Below are positions 1 through 6,871 of a stretch of DNA of 13,640 bases, one piece after another. The notes beneath the pieces are model-generated. The model worked only from the letters and a program-made list of their open reading frames with translations. It had not been told where the DNA came from and did not search any database. Location: assembly GCA_037447655.1 (NCBI GenBank), contig JBBHKE010001410.1, positions 188,001 through 201,640 on the forward strand, given 5' to 3'. The stretch comes from Zygnema cylindricum (lineage: Eukaryota; Streptophyta; Zygnematophyceae; Zygnematales; Zygnemataceae). The stretch's first letter is position 1, and each line of letters begins with the position of its first letter. The translations under genes and the position numbers were made by a program.

Positions 1-230
1 GTTGCCATTGCCATTTCTGCCAATCCTAAACATCACTTTAAAGCCAAACACATGGATATTAGACTTAGCTTTGTTAGGGAGAAAGTAGAAAAAAAGATAA
101 TCAGTTTGGAGTATAAACCAGATATGAAATGGTAGCACATATGATGACCAAACCTGTGCCTTCCCCAAAACTAATTTTCTGCAGGGAGAAGTTTGGTCTT
201 AAAATAAAGAGAAGAGTGACTAGAAAATAA
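1..230 (+). pseudogene. Ty1/copia Pol fragment, RNase H C-terminal tail
   Basis: This is the last part of a copia polyprotein: the end of the RNase H domain, which removes RNA from the RNA:DNA hybrid during reverse transcription. The reading frame opens at base 1 and shows NPKHHFKAKHMDIR followed by LSFVREKVE, the usual plant copia RNase H ending. It matches the same region of the second element at 4602-4824 almost residue for residue. A single missing base near 123-126, relative to that copy, shifts the frame and creates a TAG at 133-135. The old frame resumes with MTKPVPSPKL and ends at TAA 228-230, inside the polypurine tract. The rest of the element lies left of the window. The family is clear and the copy cannot be functional. 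Confidence 0.93.
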
Positions 231-236
231 CGGGAG
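223..236 (+). promoter_or_regulatory. Polypurine tract of element 1
   Basis: The run GAAAATAACGGGAG directly precedes the 3' LTR, where plus-strand DNA synthesis is primed. The second element has GAAAATAAGGAGAG in the same place (4824-4837). Here the pol stop codon TAA lies inside the tract. The C at 231 breaks the purine run, probably by decay. Confidence 0.8.
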
Positions 237-429
237 TGTAGAAATTAAAGGTTATTTTAGTATTTTCTAGGTTTTGTAAAATGCAAAAAAGAAGCAGAGG
301 CAGTTTGTCTCTATCTCCTTTCTCCAGCTCCCACACTTGTCGCAATCACTGAAAGTTGGAGAGGGAGAAAGAGCCATGGCCGCCTATGCTATCCCGACGG
401 GGATAGACATTAGGTTAGAAGATTTTACC

Positions 430-525
430 AAAATAGATCTTGACGGACCAAGGATTTGAACTAGGTAGTTGCCGTCCGTCAGGTTAGCCGGTAGCCAGTT
501 ACCTTAGCCAATTAGTCTAAGGTCA
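430..525 (-). other. Antisense tRNA-like segment in LTR 1
   Basis: Read on the minus strand, this block has a T-arm-like CTAGTTCAAATCC followed by TTGGTCCGTCA and, further on, TTTT. Upstream are D-arm-like pieces such as TTGGCTAAGG. Related blocks occur at the same LTR position in the other three long LTRs (5044-5113, 8951-9022, 11413-11500). It is too degenerate to call a tRNA gene. A tRNA-derived insertion fixed in the LTR ancestor is the simplest reading. Confidence 0.5.
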
Positions 526-796
526 AGGTTAGAGGATATAAGGTTTGGTAGCTATTTAAATGTTAACACGTAGGCTATTTCATTTAACGGGATATTTAGA
601 CATAGATACAGTTTATAATGTACGGCGTACGGAACAGCCAAAATGGATACCGCGTATCTTGTTTCGAAAACGAAACAAATATTGCGCAAGTATTTATGAC
701 GACCATGATTGTAATCCGGCTTAATCGTAGGGCCACGAAGAATGATGAGATCGTGGAATAGGTTTTCAGCGGTTTTCGGTCGACGTCACATCAATT

Positions 797-806
797 GCCA
801 CGTGGC
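797..806. promoter_or_regulatory. G-box in the U3 of LTR 1
   Basis: GCCACGTGGC is a perfect palindrome with the CACGTG core bound by plant bZIP and bHLH factors. The matching sites are CCACGTGG at 5371-5378 in LTR 2, ACACGTGGC at 11791-11799 in the right-hand LTR, and its reverse complement at 6598-6606 in the LTR fragment. In the minus-strand LTR the site has decayed to CACGCA near 8638-8643. Conservation at one aligned position supports a promoter role; stress or ABA control is inference. Confidence 0.55.
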
Positions 807-1039
807 ACAATCACATTAGATTACGGCATCTCCGCGGATTACAGAAACGAATCCAAAAGTGACAAGTGTCGACTTGTCGGCCATGTCGTACAATGGTTGT
901 ACAGAAAGTACACCGACACTTGTACCTTTATGTACGATACAATATTATGATTGGTGCCGTACTTCTGTAGATAGAGTTTTAGAGAGAGATAGGACTTAGA
1001 AAAATTCGATAGATTGGACCCTATCTCCTAGAGATCTTC

Positions 1040-1047
1040 TATACAAA
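1040..1047 (+). promoter_or_regulatory. TATA-like box of LTR 1
   Basis: TATACAAA aligns with the better TATAAAT boxes at 5612-5618 and 12036-12042 in the other plus-strand LTRs. It lies 74 nt before the conserved stem-loops. The U3/R boundary would be about 30 nt downstream. Confidence 0.5.
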
Positions 1048-1113
1048 AGGTCAACTTTGACCCTTCATAACTTACTGCTCAAGGGAGCAAATTCAGAGAT
1101 TCTTTTTGCTATA

Positions 1114-1148
1114 GACTCAGGGAAGTCTTGCCTTCACAGGGGTGAAGG
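1114..1148 (+). promoter_or_regulatory. Paired RNA stem-loops in R/U5 of LTR 1
   Basis: Hairpin 1 is GACTC-AGGG-AAGTC (1114-1127), with one closing mismatch. After 3 nt, hairpin 2 is CCTTCAC-AGGG-GTGAAGG (1131-1148), a perfect 7-bp stem. The 5-4-5, 3-nt, 7-4-7 layout recurs in all five LTRs that include this region. Hairpin 2 changes sequence between copies while keeping pairs. It lies in the predicted transcript leader, so it would act as RNA. Confidence 0.65.
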
Positions 1149-1312
1149 TGGTCAGATTTTTTGTCTGTCAGGGTGGCAGTTATACTTGCTGAAACACAAA
1201 GGGGTCAGGATTATCCTAGAGGCTTCGTGTGAGTTGCCTACTCTGAGGACCTATGGAGGTCTCAGAGTTACAGCAAATTTGACACGGACAAAGTGTTGCA
1301 AATATGACATGG

Positions 1313-1931
1313 TACACCTTGAATCGTAATTAGAGTAATGAAAAGATTAAAGTAAAAAAACAAAAAGAAACAATTAGAGTAATTAACTCTAGTTTATGTG
1401 ATAGAACTTTTTCACAGAGGAAGTTTACTCTAATATATTTAAGTACTCTATATTCGGTTATGTTGGCAATAATTATCCGCGCTGAAATTATGAACACCAA
1501 ATTACGTAGACGTACAAAATTTGTCATTCCGTATAGTTTTGACGTCATTATGACGTTAGGACTATTTGCCGCGCTTAATATCAGTTAATGTTCACACTGA
1601 CGACGATGCTGTCGACGGACGAGAGTTATGCAAACGACTTTTTTTCGATGTGATTGATTTTTTGTTTAGTGCAATTTGACGTGCGAGCTCGATTCTATTA
1701 ATTCATTATTTATACCTTTTTACTTATAAAAGTACAATTTTGCACGGTCGGACGTCGTCCGTACACCACACTATTTAAAACGAACTTACTTTAGATTTTT
1801 GACGCTAATTAAACCTTACCTAAATTAGAAGAATGAAAAAATTAGAATCATTTACTCTATTTGACGTGAAAGAGTCGAATTTTCGAGCGACCGAATTAGC
1901 GTTATTTGCTCTAATTACGATTCGTGGTGTA
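1313..1931. mobile_element. Possible non-autonomous inverted-repeat element (MITE-like)
   Basis: The left arm (1313-1335) and right arm (1909-1931) are inverted copies matching at 21 of 23 positions, with a perfect 15-nt core GAATCGTAATTAGAG. Weaker similarity continues outward: left flank TTGCAAATATGACAT against, on the other strand, the TTGCGAAATGAAT of the tandem repeat. The true ends may therefore lie outside these arms. No coding capacity and no clear target duplication are visible. An unrelated chance palindrome is unlikely at this length, but the element type is unknown. Confidence 0.45.
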
Positions 1932-2035
1932 GTAACACTATTCATTTCGCAAATCTTAGGGAACGCGACAAAGCGTCGCAAATCTGATACGGTAGTAACA
2001 CTATTCATTTTGCAAATCTAAGGGAATGCGACAAA
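1929..2035. repeat. Two-copy tandem repeat, 63-bp period
   Basis: Copies at 1929-1972 and 1992-2035 both start GTAGTAACACTATTCATT and match at 41 of 44 positions. Two of the three differences are CG in copy 1 against TG in copy 2, the mark of methylated-cytosine decay. A small GCGAC-AAAGC-GTCGC palindrome lies at the end of copy 1. The array ends about 10 bp before the broken pol begins. Confidence 0.75.
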
Positions 2036-2654
2036 TTGTAATTAAAGATTGAACCTAACACTAGGAGGTAGTGTGTGTAGTATGTTGGCTGACAAGAAAA
2101 TAGGAAAGAGATTTTGGGCAGAAGCCATGAACTGTGCCAAATACATTAAGAATAGAGTCCTTACCTTGGCCGTAAAAGGAATGACACCATATGAGAGATG
2201 GGTTGGAAGGAAACCGGATATCTTACACCTTAAAGTATTCGGTAGCCAAGTTTACAGTCTTGATACGGATAAGAAAAACTAGAAACTAGATGCTAAGGGC
2301 AAACCTGGATACTTTGTAGGATATGATGAGGATGTCAAGGGATATACAATTTATAACTTAGCAAAGCAAGATATTATTCTTGTCAAACACCTAGTTGTCA
2401 TGGATGAAGGGAATTCATTTGACCCCTTCAAATATACCAAAAAGATAAAAATCCTTTTTGAGTCTGAGAGCGAGGAGAGTCCTGTCTTTCCCAAAAAGGA
2501 CATGACTGAAACAGTGATTGCAAATTCAAGGGAGATCCAAGATATAGGAGATCTACCGGACACCTCACATATTCCTATGGACTTTGAGGAGACAAAAGAA
2601 AAGGAACTGGAACCAGCTTTAATGAATAGGGGAGCCGATGAGACAGTAAGGAGA

Positions 2655-3116
2655 TGAAATTCTGTGGTCTCCATTAACCGATAGAATGAACAATCTATGT
2701 AAAGCCTCTAGGATAATATTTGACCCTTTTACTTTCCCACTGAATAAGTGCCGCCCACGCACACAAATATTCTGACCACCCTCACGCCAGTGAGGACAAG
2801 ACTCCATCGAGTCAAACGCAAAAAGAATCACTGAATTTTCTCCCTTGATGGCTGGCCAAAGATGGCCTATAAATACAAAAGGTCACCAGGAGAGAGGCGC
2901 CTCAAACACGCTAAGTCCCTTAACTCCTACTCAAAACTACTTACTACTTTACTTTCGGCCAATCAAAAGAGTGTATAGTACAAGAAGGTACAGTGGCCGA
3001 TTGCATGTCTGCCTGTTTCTTTCTGACTATGGCGGCAGCCATGGTGACTCTCTCTCTCTCTCTCTTCACTCTAGAGTCTAAATTAAGAAGTGAATATTAA
3101 TTACTTCTTTTCAACA
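2655..3116 (-). mobile_element. Nested antisense solo LTR inside pol
   Basis: Read on the minus strand this 462-bp piece starts TGTTGAAAAG and ends CAGAATTTCA, with TGTTGAAA/TTTCA ends like its relatives. It contains the CCATGGCTGCC segment, a GTAC-rich patch, a TATTTATA box, the paired stem-loops and the in-LTR gag start ATGGAGACCACAGAATTTCA. Its flanks GGAGA (2650-2654) and GAAGA (3117-3121) fit a 5-bp target duplication with one mismatch, and pol continues in frame on the far side. It is less than half the length of the other LTRs and lacks the tRNA-like block and the G-box area. It is therefore either a compact subfamily or an internally deleted copy. It inserted after the pol copy was in place. 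Confidence 0.88.
2779..2813 (-). promoter_or_regulatory. Paired RNA stem-loops in the nested LTR
   Basis: On the minus strand, GACTC-GATG-GAGTC (2813-2800) is followed after 3 nt by TCCTCAC-TGGC-GTGAGGG (2796-2779). Compared with LTR 1, a T-A pair in the second stem is replaced by C-G, a compensatory change. The layout is intact although most of U3 is missing. Confidence 0.6.
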
Positions 3117-4823
3117 GAAGAAACCTGGGACTTCCTTCCATTCTAGCTTCAGAGTTCGAGGGAGGGAGAAGCACCAAAAGGATACAAGAGAAACAGTCTG
3201 CTCATAAGGTAACTAAGCCATCTCATCCTAATGAGCCTCAGTCATACTTCGAGGCAGTTAACAGCATAGAAAAAGACAGATAGATTAGAGCCATAAATAA
3301 TGAGATGGCTTCCATCATGGAATGAAATACTTGGGAACTAGCGGATTATCCTCCAGATAGAAAAACCTATTGGCTCTAAATGGGTATTTAAACTAAAACT
3401 AAACCCAGATTATACCATTAAGAAATATAAAGCTTGGTTGGTAACAAAGGGGTTCACCCAAAAATAGGTGATTGACTATGAGGAGACGTTTACTCTAGTT
3501 GTTCGGTTACCATCAGTAAGGATTCTCCTCAGTCTAGCAGTAGCAGAAGACATGTAAATTCATTAGATGGATATTAAGACCGCATTTCTCAATAGTGAGT
3601 TAGAGGAAGAAATATTCATGCGGCAACCAGAGGAATTCGTGGAGAATGGGGAAGAGAGCAAAGTTCGCAGGCTCATAATGTCCTTATATGGACTGAAGCA
3701 GACTCCACGACAGTGGAATAAGAAACTAGATGAGTTTCTCACTGGTCTGGGATATATTTGGATCAGCTCTGATCATTCTATCTATATGTTTGAAGATGAG
3801 AATGGTGTGATATTTATAGCAATTTATGTGGATGTTCTGCTGGTGTTAAGAAAGTCTTTGGAAAAGATCAATAAATTAAAGAAAGATCTTAGAAGCAATC
3901 GACATGGAGGATTTAGGGGAGGCAAGATATGTTTTGGGAATTCAAATGGAAAGAGATAGGGGGGGAATGATCATTAGACTTACTAAGAAAGAAGCAATAG
4001 GCAATATGCTTGAGAAATTCCAGATGGAAAAAGCAAACAGTTGTACCACTCCCATGGACTTAAAGAAAGTAAGTGATGGGAGTGTAGAAGGAGGAGTGAT
4101 AATCTTAGTTGATCGAATGAGTCCAAAGGAGAGAGAGTTTATGAAGTGTATTCCTTATAGACAGGTCGTTGGAAGTTTGATCTACTTTATGAACTGTACA
4201 AAGCCGGACATAGCGGTAGCAATAGGAGTCCTTAGTAGGAGTCTTAACGATTCTAGGAAGAGATATCCGGAGGCAGCCAAGAGAGTCATGAGATATCTAG
4301 TAGGAACAAAAGAGATAAGGATGCATTTGGGAGGGGAGCACACTGATATCACTATTTCGAGTGATGCCGGTTATGGGGATGCACTTATGAGAAGATGCAC
4401 TTCTGGGTATGTGTTCTATGTGGGGGAAGGTGCTTTCTGTTAGAGCAAGAAGCAACAAAAGGTGGTTGCTCAGTCTACTATGGTGGATGAGTATATGGCC
4501 TTTTGCTATGCTGTGAAAAAGTTGATGTGGGTCAAGTCCTTGTTGAAAGAATTGGGGTATATGAAGGATGGAGTGCATGAATTTTTCTTTGATAATCAGA
4601 ATACCATTGCTATTGCAGCCAATCCAAAACATCATTTCAAGGCTAAACATATGGACATAAGATTGAGCTTCGTGAGGGAAAAGGTTGAAAATAAAATTGT
4701 AAATCTTGTGTATAAATCCGATGAAGAAATGGTGGCTGACATGATGACAAAACCTATGCCATCTTCCAAGTTAAAATATTGTAGGGAAAAATGTGGATTA
4801 AAAGAAAAGTTAAAATTAGACTA

Positions 4824-4837
4824 GAAAATAAGGAGAG
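4824..4837 (+). promoter_or_regulatory. Polypurine tract of element 2
   Basis: GAAAATAAGGAGAG follows the pol stop codon and abuts the TGTTGAAAT start of the 3' LTR. All bases but one are purines. It matches the tract of element 1, which fixes the LTR boundary in both. Confidence 0.85.
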
Positions 4838-5043
4838 TGTTGAAATAACTAGTTTTTGGGTATTTTCTAGTTCTAAATAGATTAGCGGAAAAAGATAAGA
4901 AAAGTGCAGGCAGCCTGCCTCCATCCCTTCTCTATTGCCCCCATACTTGTTTTAGTCACTGAAGGAGAGAGAGAGAGAGTGATGGAGCCATGGCTGCCTC
5001 AGTTCCACAGGCAGGACTAAAGAGTGACTTAAATCACTCTCAT

Positions 5044-5113
5044 CAAAAGGTTGACATGAATCGAACCTCCGATCGACATAGCGCGGCGTAGCCGTTAGCT
5101 CTAACCAGTCTGT
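5044..5113 (-). other. Antisense tRNA-like segment in LTR 2 (best preserved)
   Basis: On the minus strand it reads D-arm-like CTGGTTAGAGC, about 30 nt of GC-rich middle, then GGAGGTTCGATTC, which resembles the B box of tRNA genes, and TTTT just downstream. The spacing is close to that of a real tRNA (about 27 nt). The T stem does not pair well and no full cloverleaf forms, so it is tRNA-derived rather than a working tRNA gene. Confidence 0.55.
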
Positions 5114-5611
5114 CGTAGAATTCCGTTAGGATACATAGGGTTTGATATTTATTTAAACTTCTGTACGGTCCTGAAACCGATTACTAAAATATGAATGAAT
5201 GAACATAGAACTAGTAAAGTTCAATGCGGACGTCATTTGCACAAAACAAATGAATCGGACATTTGTTTCGACGACTAAAATTCAATGTCAAATTTAATCC
5301 TACGGCATAAATTGCTGCTGAGATCCCAGAATGGTCACTGTGACATTTTTGGACGTGGCATGATGTGGCGCCACGTGGAGGGATAACATTTGGTCATAGA
5401 AATTCCGAGGAGGGTACGGACGAGTGAAAGGTTGACAAGCGTCCACGCAGTGGCCTTGTTGTACACAAGCCTTACAGAAAGGACATCGGCCGTAGTTCTT
5501 TTCTTTACTTTACAGTTATGTGATTGGGTCGTACTGTAGTAGATAGGGGTTGTGAGAGGGAAGAATCACTTAGCATATTTTTAGAAAGTCACCTCTCCCT
5601 TGGGAGCTTTG

Positions 5612-5618
5612 TATAAAT
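5612..5618 (+). promoter_or_regulatory. TATA box of LTR 2
   Basis: TATAAAT lies 72 nt before the first stem-loop, the same distance as in the right-hand LTR (12036 to 12108). Transcription would begin about 30 nt downstream. Confidence 0.6.
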
Positions 5619-5683
5619 TGGCATCTTTGCCACCTCACAATTTATCAAAAGGTTGGCCGTTTTCAGTGACTCTTTTTGCTAAA

Positions 5684-5718
5684 GACTCAGGGGAGTCCAG
5701 GGTGCACATGGGTGCAAT
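5684..5718 (+). promoter_or_regulatory. Paired RNA stem-loops in LTR 2
   Basis: GACTC-AGGG-GAGTC (5684-5697), then 3 nt, then GGTGCAC-ATGG-GTGCAAT (5701-5718). In the second stem the fourth pair from the loop is G-C, where LTR 1 has T-A and the right-hand LTR has A-T. The outer two positions are a mismatch and a G-T wobble. Confidence 0.6.
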
Positions 5719-5832
5719 CAGAATATCAATTTGCCTTCTTGGGTAGCAGTGGTTATGGCTTGAAGTGGGTTAGTTAAAAGCTATCTAGAGGCTTCTTGAA
5801 TTTTGTAGTCCAATGGAGGACGCATAATTGCA

Positions 5833-6434
5833 ACGGCGGGCATTTATTCTTTGAAAAAATCCCAAATTAGAGTTAGTGAATAATTAGTATATATGTTTTT
5901 TTTTCGATTTTTTTTTCCCAACTAGCATTTATAACACTATTTTTTTTTTACTTTATTTATTCCTTTACTCCAATAGCTATTGGCGGTGTACTGCATTGTT
6001 TACTTTAAGTTTTATTCAGTACGAAGAGTGGTGTACACCTTCCATCCTTATTAAAGTAAAAACAAAGTTTTTTGACAGTCAAAGCTTTTACTTTCGTCGC
6101 ATATTTTTCGATTCTCAATCTTGACGTCACTATCCAGAGGTAAGACCATTACATGTCGTACATTTGCCTCAGAAAACTGATCCAACGATCCATCAGAGTA
6201 ATAAACTCTTTTAACTGCTCGAAACATGTATAACTTTAATAACGACGGGCGTTCGTGTTGTTGACCAGTGCCATCGGCCGATGTATCAGTATACACAGTT
6301 GTTATTATTCATGCAAAGTGTGTCGGCGCCTTCCCAAAAAACGCGTATGATGTTCATTTTCTGACGCGTGTCCCTGCAGAAGTACAATACACTCATAAGT
6401 ACTACTGCTACTGTCACACTAAATGAGGTAAGTA
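5833..6434. other. Unassigned AT-rich stretch
   Basis: This lies between the right end of LTR 2 and the start of an antisense LTR fragment. It has long T runs near 5896-5955. A minus-strand open frame (6051-6296, 81 codons) containing RAVKRVYYSDGSLDQF does not match any family I can name and lacks supporting context. It could be a gene scrap or chance. I see no RNA gene or clear repeat. Confidence 0.5.
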
Positions 6435-6871
6435 TACTGAAGTACGGCACCAATCAAATTACTGTGTCGTACGGAAAAGTTCAGGTGTCGGTGTACTTTT
6501 TGTACGGCCACTGTACAACATGGCCAAAATGTCGACACGTGTCAAATCAGGATTAGTTCCTGTAATCTCCGGAATTCCCGTAATCCAATGTTATCATGCC
6601 ACGTGTCATCTGACATGGCAAAGACCGTAAAACGCCAAAAGTGCCTTTTCCGTTATCGCGGCGCCTATCGCGGCCGTCCGATCAAAACCGACTATAATCC
6701 TAGCCGCTGAAATTCGACGCGCGGTTTTTGTTTCGCTATCAAAACAAATGCGCGGTATCCGTTCTATCCCCCACCGTACTTCGTACTAAATCAAACTCTA
6801 TCTATGCACTAAGAATCTATTCGCCGTTAAACGAATTAATCTACATATAACGATTTATATATTTATCAAAC
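6435..6871 (-). repeat. Internal LTR fragment fused to gag-protease
   Basis: This minus-strand piece matches the middle of the right-hand LTR (11525-11962) at roughly nine bases in ten by eye, including a 51-nt identical run that contains CGGACGGCCGCGATA. It has the G-box (6598-6606) and part of the GTAC-rich palindrome, but lacks both LTR ends, the tRNA-like block and the R/U5 stem-loops. It is clearly less like the LTR at 8170-9212, although it abuts that element's protease. The junction near 6871 supplies the stop codon (6866-6868) that now ends the protease frame. Confidence 0.85.

Larger units (their letters stand above)
237..1272 (+). repeat. 3' LTR of element 1 (about 1.04 kb)
   Basis: The LTR begins TGTAGAAATT directly after the polypurine tract and ends GAGTTACA, giving a TGTA/TACA terminal inverted repeat. 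I set the right end by aligning with the four other LTR ends. In order it holds a conserved segment around GAGCCATGGC near 373-382, an antisense tRNA-like block (about 430-525), a perfect G-box GCCACGTGGC (797-806), a GTAC-rich palindrome (about 893-950), a TATA-like TATACAAA (1040-1047) and two stem-loops (1114-1148). The gag start context ATGGAGGTCTCAGAG falls at 1253-1267, inside the LTR. It is closest to the minus-strand LTR at 8170-9212, so the two appear to be one subfamily. The LTR identity is secure; the exact last base is inferred. Confidence 0.88.
1273..2045. other. AT-rich non-coding stretch between two retroelements
   Basis: I find no gene here. The stretch lies between the end of LTR 1 and the broken start of the second element's pol. 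It holds the inverted-repeat pair 1313-1335/1909-1931, a two-copy tandem repeat (1929-2035) and several short AATTAGAGTAAT-type words (about 1330, 1373 and 1823). Short open frames on both strands around 1820-2021 are mirror readings of the same repeats and look non-coding. Confidence 0.6.
2046..4824 (+). pseudogene. Ty1/copia pol, 5'-truncated: integrase C-terminal part, RT, RNase H
   Basis: The homology starts abruptly inside integrase. GKRFWAEAMNCAKY and TPYERWVGRKPD then HLKVFGS are classic plant copia integrase C-terminal motifs, followed by GYFVGYDED. Reverse transcriptase resumes after the nested LTR, with MDIKTAFLNSELEEEIF (from 3567), SLYGLKQTPRQW and the catalytic-loop position IYVDVLL (3822-3842). 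RNase H follows, with SSDAGYGD, QSTMVDEYMA and FFFDNQNTIAI, ending at TAG 4822-4824. Decay includes stops at 2281, 3282, 3324, 3465, about 3546, 3555 and 4441, an extra A in the run at 3361-3365, and a frameshift near 3896-3902. YVDD has become YVDV, removing a catalytic aspartate. Gag, protease and the integrase core are missing. The family is certain; no activity is possible. Confidence 0.95.
4838..5832 (+). repeat. 3' LTR of element 2 (about 1.0 kb)
   Basis: It starts TGTTGAAATAAC after the polypurine tract and ends CATAATTGCA, aligned to the other LTR ends. Features in order are a GA-rich run before GAGCCATGGCTGCC (about 4970-5000), an antisense tRNA-like block (5044-5113), CCACGTGG (5371-5378), TATAAAT (5612-5618), paired stem-loops (5684-5718) and a decayed gag start ATGGAGGACGCATAA at its end. 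The right flank is ACGGC. The left LTR of this element is missing with its 5' half, so the target duplication cannot be tested. Confidence 0.87.

Noticed and set aside
430-525. A functional tRNA gene
   Set aside because: There is no complete cloverleaf, acceptor stem or clear anticodon arm, and all copies are degenerate and locked in LTRs.
1820-2021. Overlapping 62-codon frames on both strands with repeated NSVTT
   Set aside because: These are mirror readings of the two-copy tandem repeat and nearby inverted repeats, with no coding signal.
2351-2674. Minus-strand 107-codon frame beginning METTEFH as a gag copy
   Set aside because: Only the first seven codons, inside the nested LTR, resemble gag. 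The remainder is the antisense of pol.
6051-6296. Minus-strand 81-codon frame with KRVYYSDGSLDQF as a small gene
   Set aside because: No recognised family, no promoter or intron evidence, and AT-rich repeat surroundings. A frame of this length is plausible by chance, so I only mention it in the stretch entry.
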